Made by a program: the position numbers and the translations under genes | Origin: Aggregatibacter segnis ATCC 33393 | GTDB taxonomy: Bacteria > Pseudomonadota > Gammaproteobacteria > Enterobacterales > Pasteurellaceae | Length of the DNA stretch: 64,000 nucleotides | Direction of reading: 5' to 3' | NCBI RefSeq assembly: GCF_000185305.1 | Contig: NZ_GL622200.1 | Coordinates: 384,216-448,215, forward strand | The notes under the pieces: model-generated | The model's input: only the letters and a program-made list of their open reading frames with translations | Databases searched by the model: none | What the model was told of the DNA's origin: nothing | Shown here: positions 26,419 to 36,410 of the stretch, piece after piece | Position numbering within the stretch: the stretch's first letter is position 1 | Layout: each line of letters begins with the position of its first letter

Positions 26419-28143
26419 ATGAGTCAGCAACACCAACAAATTTGCCAACCTGTTGCCGCGCAATTACGCGCCTCAATGTGGTTGGCAACCTTCGCGCAAG
26501 GCTTAAAAATCGGGATTTGGCTTTTGATGATCCACATTGTGTTCACCGTCAGCCAATCTCTTACGTTTCCTTATTGGCAGATTTTCGCGCTGCTTGCCAC
26601 GTCCATTTTGTATTACACCTGCAAAATTAAAGCGCACGACAGATCTCATTATGCGGCCTTTGAATTGGAAAAAATGCTACGCCAACAGCTTGCGAAAAAA
26701 ATCAGTCAATTATCGTTAGGCAAAGTCAATGAAATCGGTTCAGACGGTTTAACCAAAGTGCTGTGCGATGACGTAAACGAATTGCACACCTTTGTTGCCG
26801 ATGCGCCTCCCCTTAAAGCAGAGGCTTATTCCACACCGCTTTTCGTGTTGGCAGCATTGTTTTGGTTAAATTGGCAAATGGCATTGGCTGTGGTGATTTT
26901 CCTTGTCGTGTTGTTTACGATTCTGCAACATTTAATGCAAAAAAGTCGGTTGAATTATCGTGATTACGGTGCTGCCGTGAGCAGAATCAACAGTGCTATT
27001 ATTGAATATATTCAAGGCATGAGCACGATTCGTACCTTTGATGCGGGACAAAGTTCGTACAGCCGTTTTAGTACCTCATTGGAAAATTTTAATCAGGTTA
27101 TATTCGCTTTTTTAGCCAAAGTGGGCGCACCAACACGCCTTGGTCGTTCGCTTTTTACACCAATGCCGATTATGCTGTTTTTGATCGTGTTGGGCGTGTA
27201 TTTACACTCGCTTGCGCTGTTTTCCACTTTTGGCTTTTTTGCCTTTTTAGTATTAGCCGCCGGGTTAATTGAAACCATGCATCCATACATGGGACTGTTT
27301 CATTTGTTGGAACGTTCCCGCGCCGCCATTGAACGCATTAACGAAATCAAAACGTTGGAAAATGCCACCGCACTTTTACCGCTACAAACGCCAAAGGGGT
27401 ATGCTGTTCAATTTGAACAGGTCAATTTCAGCTATGATGCCGACAAAGCAACACTGAAAAATATCGACTTCAGCGTACCGCAAAATAGTTTTACTGCCAT
27501 TATTGGCCCTTCAGGCTCCGGCAAAACCACCTTACTCAATTTGCTGTTGCGCTTTTGGGATGTCGATAGCGGAAAAATCACCTTAGGTGGTGCGGATATT
27601 CGTCATATGGAACAGGATCAACTTATGAAATATTGTTCGGTCGTATTTCAGGATAATTTCTTATTTTCTTGCTCTATTGCCGAAAACATCGCTTACGGCA
27701 TAGAAAATGTGACGGAGGAAGCGATTATCAATGCCGCCAAACAAGCCCGTATTCATGACTTTATTATGACCTTGCCGGAGCAATATCAAACGAAAGTGGG
27801 TGAACGCGGACAATTATTGTCAGGCGGACAAAAACAACGTATCAGTATAGCCCGCGCTTTTTTACAAAATCGTCCGATTTTATTGCTAGACGAACCCACG
27901 GCTTTTTCTGATGCGAAAAACGAGGCAGATTTAATGCAGGCATTTCATGCGCTGATGCAAAATAAAACAGTGATCATGGTGGCGCATCGCCTGTCTAGCA
28001 TTACCCAAGCCGATCAAATTATTTATTTAGAGAACGGCAAAATCATCGCTCAAGGCAACCACCAAGCCTTGTTGCAAACCAATGTTGCCTATCAAACCCT
28101 TTGGGCGGAATATCAACAGGCAAAATCTTGGACGATACATTAG
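26419..28143 (+). CDS. ABC transporter half (membrane plus ATPase), YbtP/IrtA-like
   Basis: 574 residues: six membrane helices in the first 300, then one ATPase domain. Walker A GPSGSGKTTLLNLL is at about 363, the signature LSGGQKQRISIARAF near 468, and Walker B ILLLDEPTAFSD near 490. Exporter-fold half-transporters encoded directly after a TonB receptor and paired with a second one are characteristic of siderophore importers such as YbtPQ and IrtAB. It ends in TAG. One perfect uptake signal lies within. It most likely dimerises with the next gene product. Confidence 0.87.
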   Translation: MSQQHQQICQPVAAQLRASMWLATFAQGLKIGIWLLMIHIVFTVSQSLTFPYWQIFALLATSILYYTCKIKAHDRSHYAAFELEKMLRQQLAKKISQLSLGKVNEIGSDGLTKVLCDDVNELHTFVADAPPLKAEAYSTPLFVLAALFWLNWQMALAVVIFLVVLFTILQHLMQKSRLNYRDYGAAVSRINSAIIEYIQGMSTIRTFDAGQSSYSRFSTSLENFNQVIFAFLAKVGAPTRLGRSLFTPMPIMLFLIVLGVYLHSLALFSTFGFFAFLVLAAGLIETMHPYMGLFHLLERSRAAIERINEIKTLENATALLPLQTPKGYAVQFEQVNFSYDADKATLKNIDFSVPQNSFTAIIGPSGSGKTTLLNLLLRFWDVDSGKITLGGADIRHMEQDQLMKYCSVVFQDNFLFSCSIAENIAYGIENVTEEAIINAAKQARIHDFIMTLPEQYQTKVGERGQLLSGGQKQRISIARAFLQNRPILLLDEPTAFSDAKNEADLMQAFHALMQNKTVIMVAHRLSSITQADQIIYLENGKIIAQGNHQALLQTNVAYQTLWAEYQQAKSWTIH

Positions 28144-28151
28144 AGAATGTT

Positions 28152-29924
28152 ATGCAATCTTACTTTAATCCTGAAACTCAACGCGTAAAAAGCCTGTGGC
28201 AAACTTATCACGCCTTATTTGCCGCCGCCCAACAGCAACAAAGCGCATTCTTACGCTGTCTCGCTTTTGCAGCACTGTCTGCAACCTTATTCGGCGTGGC
28301 TATCGGCTTGCTGTATCCGCTGCTTTTGGCATTAGAACAAACTGAAGCAGGGCAAAGTGCGGTCATTTTTTGGAGTGTTTTATGTGGCGTGCTTTTAATC
28401 GTCAGCCTCCTTTTCCGCATTTGGGCGGAATACTATGACACCAAAGGCGATTCATTTTTGGCGACATATCAATTAAGACGTCAACTGGGCGAAAAACTTC
28501 GCCGCGTATCTCTTGCCGTCCTCAGTGGATTTCGTGCAGGGGAACTCAGTGCCGTTGCCATCCAAAGTATTAATGAAGCGACGAATTACGCTTTCAGTTT
28601 AATCAGTATTCTAATTTACGGCATCGTAACACCGGTGTCTGCCGCCCTTTGTCTTTGTTTCTTTGATTACCGCTTTGGGCTACTGATCTTCATTATTTTT
28701 CCGCTTATCGTGCCACTTTATTTATGGCGGAGAAAAGCTTTCCGTCGTGGATTTAGTATTTTGGCAGAAGCTAATCAGCGACTTAAAGGCGAAACCATTG
28801 AGTTTGTGCAAGGTTTGGAAATTCTGAAATCAACAGGGCAGACTGAAAACAAACAACATATTTTCAACCGTGTGATTGAAGATGTGGCAAACATTCAACG
28901 CATCGGCACAAAAAAAGGCGAACGTCCGAATTTGATTATTACCTCAAGCATTCAATTCAGCCTGATTGCCGTATTAATTGTTGGCACATTTTGGGTGATT
29001 TCCGGTAGCGCCCATTGGGTATTGTTAGCCACGGTACTGATTTTAATTGCGCGAATTTCAGATGTATTGAACTTCTTTGTGCAAATGTCTTCGCTCTTAG
29101 AAATTTTTGTGATTAGCTGTGAAAAATTTGAAAAACTGATGGCATTGCCTGAATTGGCGGAAAATCATGGCAGCAGATTACCCACAGATTATCGTATTCG
29201 CTATGAGCATGTCCGCTTTGGTTATAATGCTGAAAAAACCATCCTAAACGACATTAATCTGGACATAAAACCTAACAGCCTCAATGCTTTTGTGGGCACC
29301 AGCGGTTGTGGTAAAACAACATTACTCCGCTTGTTATTGCGTTATGCTGATCCACAATCAGGGCAAATTACGATCGGCGGTGTCGATATTCGGGATATTA
29401 GCCAAGAACAGCTCATGCGCTTAATTTCTGTGGTGTTTCAAGACGTTTATTTATTCCAAGACAGCGTATTAAATAACATCCGAATGGCAAAACCCAATGC
29501 CACCGATGAAGAGGTGATTCACGCCTGTAAACTTGCCCAATGCCACGATTTTATTCAGGCATTACCACAAGGCTATCAAACGCAAGTTAATGAAATTGGG
29601 AGTAATTTTTCCGGTGGTGAAAAGCAACGACTTGCGATTGCCCGCGCGATTTTAAAAGACGCACCGATTCTCATTTTAGATGAACCGACAGCATCGTTGG
29701 ATACTCGCAATGAGCTGGCAGTGCAAAAAGCGTTGGATCAGCTGGTTAAAGACAAAACCGTGTTGATTATTGCTCACCGACTTTCCACCATTGTGGGCGC
29801 GCATTGCATTTATGTGTTGGAAAACGGCAACATTGCCGAACAAGGCACGCATCAAACACTCTTAGAACAAAAAGGACGTTATGCAGCGTTTTGGCAATGC
29901 CAACAAGGCAACATTACTTACTAA
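28152..29924 (+). CDS. ABC transporter half (membrane plus ATPase), YbtQ/IrtB-like
   Basis: The ATG at 28152 lies 8 bases after the previous stop, with GAGA upstream; a longer frame would overlap the previous gene. 590 residues with six N-terminal helices, Walker A GTSGCGKTTLLRLL near 383, signature FSGGEKQRLAIARAI near 487 and Walker B ILILDEPTASLD near 507. It is the second half of a heterodimeric exporter-fold importer. An uptake signal lies in the first membrane region. The next gene starts before this one stops. Confidence 0.87.
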   Translation: MQSYFNPETQRVKSLWQTYHALFAAAQQQQSAFLRCLAFAALSATLFGVAIGLLYPLLLALEQTEAGQSAVIFWSVLCGVLLIVSLLFRIWAEYYDTKGDSFLATYQLRRQLGEKLRRVSLAVLSGFRAGELSAVAIQSINEATNYAFSLISILIYGIVTPVSAALCLCFFDYRFGLLIFIIFPLIVPLYLWRRKAFRRGFSILAEANQRLKGETIEFVQGLEILKSTGQTENKQHIFNRVIEDVANIQRIGTKKGERPNLIITSSIQFSLIAVLIVGTFWVISGSAHWVLLATVLILIARISDVLNFFVQMSSLLEIFVISCEKFEKLMALPELAENHGSRLPTDYRIRYEHVRFGYNAEKTILNDINLDIKPNSLNAFVGTSGCGKTTLLRLLLRYADPQSGQITIGGVDIRDISQEQLMRLISVVFQDVYLFQDSVLNNIRMAKPNATDEEVIHACKLAQCHDFIQALPQGYQTQVNEIGSNFSGGEKQRLAIARAILKDAPILILDEPTASLDTRNELAVQKALDQLVKDKTVLIIAHRLSTIVGAHCIYVLENGNIAEQGTHQTLLEQKGRYAAFWQCQQGNITY

Positions 29925-31116
29925 GCAGGATTGGGCAATCCTTGCCACGACTGCCGGTTTTAAATTCTGCATAGTGGCATTTTATATGATTGGTCTCATC
30001 ACCATGTTAAAAGAGATGGGGTTCGATCTTAAACAGCTTAGTTGGTTCTATTTGTTTGGTGGAATGGAAATGGCGAAATTCATCGTCTCGCCGTTAATTG
30101 AACGCTATCGTCTCAAGCGTATCGGGCAATTTCGCGGTTGGCTATGCCTTTCCTCGCTAATCATTTTTATTGCCTTATTTATGTTGCATTTCATCCAACC
30201 GCAACGGGATTTTACACTGCTTATGGTGGCGTGTGTGCTATTGAACCTAAGCAGTCTATTTTTCGGTTGTGCGGCGTTGGGGCTGACGTGTGCCATCCTA
30301 CCTTTTGAGCAACGTGGCTTTGGCGGTGTCATTCAGGTGATCGCAGGACGCGTGGGTAAAATGCTTGGCGGCGGTTTGGTGTTACTGATTTATCATCATT
30401 ATGGCTGGCAAAGTGCGGTGGATTTAATCAGTGTTTTTGCACTACTATTGATTCTGCAAATTAGCCTATATTCCGAACCTACAGTTGCCGCTGAACCGCA
30501 AAATCCGTCATTGCGTTTTTTATTCACACGCTTTTTCTACTTTTGGCAACAACCGCACATTTCATTTCGTTGGTTGATTTTATTGTTATTTGTGTTTATT
30601 CCCAGCGGCATGGTGGTCAGTAGTTTCATTCCGCGTCTAAATGCCTTGGGCTGGAGCAGCCAACACATTGGGCTATTACTTTCAGTATTCGAACCCCTTT
30701 GTGCTATCGCCTTTGCTCCGCTCAGTGGTCTATTACTCAAAAAATATTCTCGGGTTTCTGTCACCCAATGGGTATTATTTAGCCAAATTTTTGCCTTCTG
30801 CTTATTTATTTTATTTGAATATGTCGGCACGGATTTTCCTTATCTTATCGCCGTACCAATCTTATTATTAAGTATGACTTACGCATTACTTGTGCCGTGC
30901 TTGCTCGCCATGATTATGGACAAATCCACTCAAACTTACGCCACGCTCGACAGCGCATTGCAATTCTCCGTTGCCCTCTTCGGCGCTTACCTAGCAGGCT
31001 TTGTCTCTCTCCGTCTCGCGCATGCCTTTGGCTATCTCACAGTTTACCTCGCCGCCACCTTCATTGCTGTTGGAATATGGCGATTTTGGGGATGCCGAAA
31101 AGAAGAACTATCATAA
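29881..31116 (+). CDS. MFS transporter, YbtX-like
   Basis: 411 residues with 12 predicted helices. It starts 44 bases inside the 3' end of the previous ABC gene in another frame, so translation is probably coupled. FGGMEMAKFIVSPLIERYRLKRIG and the AmpG-like topology match permeases found with yersiniabactin-type loci (YbtX), which affect zinc or siderophore handling. The start is not certain: a shorter start would remove the overlap, but no better ATG with a Shine-Dalgarno is visible. One uptake signal lies within. Confidence 0.82.
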   Translation: MQRFGNANKATLLTKQDWAILATTAGFKFCIVAFYMIGLITMLKEMGFDLKQLSWFYLFGGMEMAKFIVSPLIERYRLKRIGQFRGWLCLSSLIIFIALFMLHFIQPQRDFTLLMVACVLLNLSSLFFGCAALGLTCAILPFEQRGFGGVIQVIAGRVGKMLGGGLVLLIYHHYGWQSAVDLISVFALLLILQISLYSEPTVAAEPQNPSLRFLFTRFFYFWQQPHISFRWLILLLFVFIPSGMVVSSFIPRLNALGWSSQHIGLLLSVFEPLCAIAFAPLSGLLLKKYSRVSVTQWVLFSQIFAFCLFILFEYVGTDFPYLIAVPILLLSMTYALLVPCLLAMIMDKSTQTYATLDSALQFSVALFGAYLAGFVSLRLAHAFGYLTVYLAATFIAVGIWRFWGCRKEELS

Positions 31117-31715
31117 ATTTACAAAGCTCCATGACAAAAAGCTCAGTTACTTTGTTCTATTTTATTGATGTGCTAACAAATGGTTCTCTTCATTATCGTG
31201 CTATAAGGTTCGATGTCAGGGATAGTTTTCATGTCTTTGGCTGAAAGTTCTACTTAAGCTCTGTTGCCTCGCCGCCATGGTTTGAGCTTTCACCATCTCT
31301 TTTTCTGAGCGATTTTTACGGGCAGTAACGGTATTAAATTTTTCTAATAAGCGATTAAAATCGTCAATGTTCTTATTTAAATCCTGTTGTAATTCCAGGC
31401 TATCCTTTCCGATGCGCGCAGATAAAAAGTAAAATAAGGCAAAGTAAGCCAAATGACATGACGAAGCATAATTTGGTTGGAGAATTGTTATGTCAATGCT
31501 GTGATAGCGAGTGCCTTTAACACCTTAAAATCATTCCAGCCAGTTCAATAATATTGATGAATTAGAGCAGGTATACATGGCTATATTCGTTATTATAACG
31601 AGGTATGCCTTAAACTCAGATTAAAAAATTTGAGCTCTGTGCAGGACAGAGCTCAATATTTAATATCAGTCCAAGTTTTGGGACAGGTTAAAGTGCGGTC
31701 GTTTTTTTAGGTGTT
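31117..31715. other. Intergenic region between the siderophore locus and the autotransporter
   Basis: About 600 bases with no gene I can support. A 78-codon - strand frame at 31216-31452 (hydrophobic start, then an Asn/Lys/Glu-rich helix) needs a TTG start and has no clear Shine-Dalgarno. It may be a remnant of a small membrane protein. The terminator for the autotransporter gene and one uptake signal (about 31690) are at the right side. Confidence 0.5.
31624..31654 (-). terminator. Terminator for the autotransporter gene
   Basis: GAGCTCTGT (31632-31640) and ACAGAGCTC (31646-31654) form a 9-bp stem with a 5-base loop. On the - strand it is followed by a T run. It lies about 60 bases after the autotransporter stop. 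Confidence 0.8.
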
Positions 31716-34700
31716 TTACCAACTATAGTTGAGTTTTACCCCAAATTGGTTCTGTTTCTCTTTGTTTTTACCTCGGCTATTGCCAGCATACATTGAGACT
31801 TTCCAAGGTTTATAACCAAAGCTGAGGTTTGCCTCATGGTAAGTATAATGACCAAATGTTTGCTCAAATTCTTGCTCATTAATACGTTGGCTATAAGATT
31901 TATTTCCTGTAGAAACGTAGTAAGTTGAGATCTCCGGTGTAATTTCCCAACCGTTGACGTTAAAGTGATAGCCTACTTTTACGCCTGTGTGGTAGGTCGG
32001 CAACTTGATTGCCGGGTTTTTCACAATAACGCCATTTAACTCGCCTTCGCTTGAACTGATTTGATGATAACGAACGCCGAGCATTGGTGTAATTTGCAGA
32101 CTATTTATTATCACGTCATAAGCCATATTTAGACCGACATTTACGATATTGCGATCAAATTTATGCTCTCCATCAATTTTACTGCGCGACCAACCATAGC
32201 TTGTATCAATAGCCCAACTAAATCGATCGATTTGCTGTTTTGCATACAGGGTTGCTAAGGAGAGGGTGTTTTTACCATTTAATGATGAAAACTCATTATT
32301 GGTTTGTGCGTGGGTGACCATCGCCCCTAATACAACACCATTCGTCATTTCAGGTGTTTCCGCACCTAATGCAACCTGATTACTTTTACTGTGGAAGTTT
32401 TTGTAATCATCTGAATGATATTTATGATTACTATTGTTATAAGAAAGCCACATACCAGAACGTTGAGTCAAAATTGTTCGATCTAAGCGTGAAGCTAACT
32501 GAAGATTAAGTGCGGTCAACATCGCTGTATCAGATAGGACAGCATTGGTATTCGCACTGATAATCTCTTTTTGTTTGTATGTTACCGGTTTTGTTGTTGT
32601 ATTACGTGGACGAGCTTCTTCGGCTAAACGAGCTTCCTCTTTTTCTTTCGCGATACGTTCTGCTTCAAGACGAGCTTGTTCTTCTTTCTCTTTAGCAATG
32701 CGTTTCTCTTCGAGACGCGCCAACTCACGTTGACGGGCTTCTTCCGCTAAACGAGCTTCCTCTTTTTCTTTCGCGATACGTTCTGCTTCGAGACGAGCTT
32801 GTTCTTCTTTCTCTTTGGCAATACGCTCCGCTTCGAGACGTGCTTGTTCCTCTTTCTCTTTAGCAATACGTTCCGCCTCTAAGCGAGCCAATTCATGTTG
32901 GCGGGCTTCTTCAGCTAAACGAGCCGCTTCTTTCTCTTTTGCGATGCGTTCTGCTTCAAGACGTGCTTGTTCCTCTTTCTCTTTAGCAATACGTTCCGCC
33001 TCTAAGCGTGCCAATTCACGTTGACGAGCTTCTTCGGCTAAACGAGCTTCCTCTTTTTCTTTCGCGATGCGCTCTGCTTCAAGGCGCGCTTGTTCTTCTT
33101 TCTCTTTAGCAATGCGTTCCGCTTCGAGACGCGCCAACTCACGTTGACGGGCTTCTTCCGCTAAACGCGCCTCTTCTTTTTCTTTCGCGATGCGTTCTGC
33201 TTCGAGACGAGCTTGCTCTTCTTTCTCTTTGGCAATACGCTCAGCTTCTAAACGTGCCAACTCACGTTGACGGGCTTCTTCCGCTAAACGAGCGTCTTCT
33301 TTTTCTTTCGCGATGCGCTCTGCTTCGAGACGAGCTTGTTCCTCTTTCTCTTTGGCAATACGCTCCGCTTCTAAGCGTGCTAATTCACGTTGGCGGGCTT
33401 CTTCAGCTAAACGAGCTGCTTCTTTTTCTTTCGCGATACGTTCTGCTTCAATTTTTTCGTTTTCTAACTTGGCATTATAGAGTCGGAAAATACCATCTTG
33501 TTCAATCAAACTATAAACGTAGGCACCAAGATCTACATGATTTCTAGCTAATGATACTTTTAATGCCGGATCTCTGATTGCTTTAGAGGCATCCAATAAA
33601 TCAAGTTTTTCATATTTAGCTTCGCCACCACTGTCTTTAACATCTAGCACAAAATTACCGCTTGCCTGATGGGTTACAGTGACTTTATCGCCGCGTTGAT
33701 TGGTAAGCGCGGAAGCATAATGAAATGTTCCTTCTCCGTTTAACGCATTAATTGTTAAGTGATTATAGACTGTAGGGTTTTCTTGGCTATTTAAGAAAAT
33801 ATGGCTTTTTTCTAGATTTAAGCGGGCAGTTTGGCTATCACCTGTCAGTGTCCAATTCGCATTTTCTGTCAATCTTACTAAGCTATTTCCTGTACCGTTA
33901 ATCGTCCCGAATAAATGTGCTTTACCTAAGATCAGTTGGGCATGGTCAGTGAGTTGGGTATTGCCACGGATTTCAGTTGCCGTAAAGCTATTTAACGCTT
34001 TGGCTGAAATATCATCATTGCTACAAGTGACTTTGCCTGTGTAATCAGAGCGAATACAAACAGGATCACCGCTTTTATAGCCTAAATGTATTTGACCATT
34101 TTGGCTTGCATTGAAGTTGGCATTAACTTGTGCAACGTTACGGCTACTATAAAGGACAGAATTATTGTTTACATTAATGTTGTTGGCATTAAAAGTGCGG
34201 TTAATCCATTCATCATCAAAGACGACATCTTTCCCTTTGTTACCATTTAAATAATCATTGGCATGAGGAACAGGTCTGCCGGAGAATAACGCAATACCCT
34301 GATTTAATGTGACGTCACCGTTAAGCTGACTACCGCCGGTAAACAGGAAAGTTGATTGGTTGTTTACGGCATTGATATTAACGTTTAATTTTCCGTTATG
34401 GAGAGCGGCATTTGTTTCGCCTAAATAACCATCGAAAGCATTAATCGTCACATCTTTTCGTTGTATTTCCCTTTGGGTAACAATATTAATTGCTTCTTCA
34501 CGATCCGTTGCTACGATTTCCCAATCCTCTGTACTGCCTTGATCCGGTTTGCAAGGGAATGACGCTTTCATATTGTCGTGTTTAGAGACAAAGTAACGAT
34601 TTTCACAGCCGTTTTGCCAATGATATAAGTGATATCCTGCGGGGCGGTTTGAATTCTGAACTTCACGGATCGTAACTTGTTCCGGGAGAAATAAGTTTTG

Positions 34701-36278
34701 ACCTGTTAGCGTAAGCGTTGATGCTTGATTTGCATTATGATTGACAATCATTGCGCCTTCATCAACGTTACGAATGCGCTTAAACGTTAAGTTATTCCCG
34801 TTAAGATCTAAACGACCGCCACGGAAACCAAAATAGATACGATCCGGATTGACTTGTTCAGCATCATTTAAAATAACTGTTGGGCGACCACTCACAATAC
34901 CGACTTCTTTAAATGCCTGTTTATTGCCATTTTCGTCTGCTTTTTGGTTTAAAATAACGGTGCCATCACCAACGCTGATTTTACCGTCATTTTTCCCGGT
35001 TCCATTAACGTGCAATGTACCGCTGCCAATTTTAGATAAAATGTCGTTATTGCGAATTTGCCAATTAACTTGTTTTCCCTCAGCAATGGATATTCCTGCA
35101 CCAGTCCATGTGGTGTTTGCATTTTGTCCGCTGACGGTATAATTTCCGTTAAAATAAAGCCCTCCAGCGCCTTGATTGATGTCGCCTTTGAGTTTTAATA
35201 AACCATTATTTCCGTTTAAATAAGCGGTTTTACCATAGTTAAGTTGTTCTTCTGCTGTTTTTAAAGAAGCATCAATTAAATCAACGACTAAGGTTTTATT
35301 GTTATTTCTTGTACTACGAATCGTACTGGTTTTATCTGCTGCTTCCCAAATGAACTCTTCATTGTTATCTGCAGAAATTTGACCCGCAATATCTTCAGCA
35401 TATCGCTGTTGATTAAAATCATTGCGATAAATAATGTATTCCTGCCAAGTGGTGTTTTTATACCCACCCCAATAGGTATAAGTGCCTAAAAAGACCCATT
35501 TATTTTGTTGCTTATCAAAGGTAAAAATCGGTGAGCCGCTGTCTCCTGGAACAGCATAGTTGGTAAGCGGTTTATCAAATAAATTGCCGTATAGATCGAG
35601 GAATCCCTGTTTTTTAGGCTGTAAGTCATAGGATTGTCCACCGATGGCGTAGTTATAAGCACCTTGTAATTCTTCACGGTCTTTATCTGCGCTTTCACGG
35701 AATTGTGTTCCTGCTCCGACCCTGAGCATATAAGGGAAACGGGCTGTATCCATATAAGTATTCGGATCTGTTCCTGCCGTTGTTGTTGGCATTGGAATAA
35801 CTTCAGTGACAAAACGGTGTAAGCGAGGAGAATGGTAGTCTTCATGACGACGATCGTATTTCCACCAAATATCTGGAGGGCCATCGTTATTTCTGTCCAC
35901 TAATCTGTAAGTGTCATCAGGAATGTCGCTATGACCGGTTTTTATACCAAAGCGAACATTTTTGTAACCGCTGTTATGTTTTACGCTCACGACATACTGT
36001 GGATCAACGAGGGTTGCCACACGCATTTGTACATCAACAGGGCTAAAATCGATCATCGGTAAATTAGGCAAAATAGTACCTAATGCATTGCCGTTTTTAT
36101 CCCGGATTTCCACATTTGTTGCGCCGACATGGAATTTACCTTTGTTTTCGGCAAAATCACGGAAGATTTGGTAATCCACATCGCTGCGTACTATGGCAGC
36201 AAAAGCGGATTGATGTAATGCCAGAGCAATAGAGGATGCTGTAAGCGTGCGACAAAGTGGTTTTAATAATTTTTTCAT
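31716..36278 (-). CDS. iga: S6-family serine protease autotransporter, IgA1-protease-like
   Basis: Type V secreted protein of 1520 residues from the ATG at 36278, with AAGG 5 bases upstream; the longer frame would start with TTG. The signal peptide (1-27) ends HQSAFA. The S6 protease domain (about 30-330) has a visible triad: His101 in VVSVKHNSG, Asp147 in HEDYHSPRLHRFVTEV and Ser247 in VPGDSGSPIF. A beta-helical passenger follows (about 330-940). A Lys/Glu/Arg/Ala-rich helical repeat region runs about 944-1226, and a C-terminal translocator barrel (about 1260-1520) ends in LNYSW. The layout matches Haemophilus and Neisseria IgA1 proteases, so cleavage of host IgA1 is plausible, but the substrate cannot be read and other S6 proteases share the fold. 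Uptake signals occur within the gene, suggesting long residence or exchange in this family. Confidence 0.88.
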   Translation of the reverse strand: MKKLLKPLCRTLTASSIALALHQSAFAAIVRSDVDYQIFRDFAENKGKFHVGATNVEIRDKNGNALGTILPNLPMIDFSPVDVQMRVATLVDPQYVVSVKHNSGYKNVRFGIKTGHSDIPDDTYRLVDRNNDGPPDIWWKYDRRHEDYHSPRLHRFVTEVIPMPTTTAGTDPNTYMDTARFPYMLRVGAGTQFRESADKDREELQGAYNYAIGGQSYDLQPKKQGFLDLYGNLFDKPLTNYAVPGDSGSPIFTFDKQQNKWVFLGTYTYWGGYKNTTWQEYIIYRNDFNQQRYAEDIAGQISADNNEEFIWEAADKTSTIRSTRNNNKTLVVDLIDASLKTAEEQLNYGKTAYLNGNNGLLKLKGDINQGAGGLYFNGNYTVSGQNANTTWTGAGISIAEGKQVNWQIRNNDILSKIGSGTLHVNGTGKNDGKISVGDGTVILNQKADENGNKQAFKEVGIVSGRPTVILNDAEQVNPDRIYFGFRGGRLDLNGNNLTFKRIRNVDEGAMIVNHNANQASTLTLTGQNLFLPEQVTIREVQNSNRPAGYHLYHWQNGCENRYFVSKHDNMKASFPCKPDQGSTEDWEIVATDREEAINIVTQREIQRKDVTINAFDGYLGETNAALHNGKLNVNINAVNNQSTFLFTGGSQLNGDVTLNQGIALFSGRPVPHANDYLNGNKGKDVVFDDEWINRTFNANNINVNNNSVLYSSRNVAQVNANFNASQNGQIHLGYKSGDPVCIRSDYTGKVTCSNDDISAKALNSFTATEIRGNTQLTDHAQLILGKAHLFGTINGTGNSLVRLTENANWTLTGDSQTARLNLEKSHIFLNSQENPTVYNHLTINALNGEGTFHYASALTNQRGDKVTVTHQASGNFVLDVKDSGGEAKYEKLDLLDASKAIRDPALKVSLARNHVDLGAYVYSLIEQDGIFRLYNAKLENEKIEAERIAKEKEAARLAEEARQRELARLEAERIAKEKEEQARLEAERIAKEKEDARLAEEARQRELARLEAERIAKEKEEQARLEAERIAKEKEEARLAEEARQRELARLEAERIAKEKEEQARLEAERIAKEKEEARLAEEARQRELARLEAERIAKEKEEQARLEAERIAKEKEAARLAEEARQHELARLEAERIAKEKEEQARLEAERIAKEKEEQARLEAERIAKEKEEARLAEEARQRELARLEEKRIAKEKEEQARLEAERIAKEKEEARLAEEARPRNTTTKPVTYKQKEIISANTNAVLSDTAMLTALNLQLASRLDRTILTQRSGMWLSYNNSNHKYHSDDYKNFHSKSNQVALGAETPEMTNGVVLGAMVTHAQTNNEFSSLNGKNTLSLATLYAKQQIDRFSWAIDTSYGWSRSKIDGEHKFDRNIVNVGLNMAYDVIINSLQITPMLGVRYHQISSSEGELNGVIVKNPAIKLPTYHTGVKVGYHFNVNGWEITPEISTYYVSTGNKSYSQRINEQEFEQTFGHYTYHEANLSFGYKPWKVSMYAGNSRGKNKEKQNQFGVKLNYSW
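32611..33450 (-). repeat. Near-identical ~123-bp tandem repeats encoding a charged helical linker
   Basis: Encodes about six complete units and one partial unit of a roughly 41-residue repeat that includes ARLAEEARQRELARLEAE and RIAKEKEEQARLEAERIAKE. One unit has an extra 15-residue RIAKEKEEQARLEAE-type block. Unit-to-unit changes are few (EARLA, DARLA or AARLA; one RQHE; one LEEKR; the last reads RPRN). The pattern predicts a long single alpha helix or coiled coil. Copy number is likely to vary between strains. Confidence 0.85.
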
Positions 36279-36346
36279 AAAGACCTTAGATATCAATTTA
36301 ATAATGCTTTACGTTTTTATATGAGAAAATTTAGGGGGTTACATAT

Positions 36347-36395
36347 AAAAGTGCGGTGCGTTTTACAAAACTTTTGAAAAACGCACCGCACTTTT
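36347..36395 (-). terminator. Terminator after typA built from two inverted uptake signals
   Basis: AAAAGTGCGGTGCGTTTT (36347-36364) and AAAACGCACCGCACTTTT (36378-36395) form an 18-bp perfect stem with a 13-base loop. It lies between typA and the autotransporter start on the same strand and should block read-through into it. Confidence 0.85.
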
Positions 36396-36410
36396 TAGAT
36401 TTTAAACGAA

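Noticed and set aside
31216..31452. 78-codon - strand frame with a hydrophobic start
   Set aside because: It needs a TTG start, lacks a ribosome-binding site and matches nothing I know. Kept only as a remark in the intergenic entry.
32611..33450. Regular repeats that could be taken for a CRISPR array
   Set aside because: The repeats are contiguous coding units without unique spacers and lie in frame within one protein.
32545..33547. Open frames on the + strand across the autotransporter repeat region, reading Arg/Ser-rich repeats
   Set aside because: They are antisense shadows of the charged repeat, with no ribosome-binding site and no family-like content.
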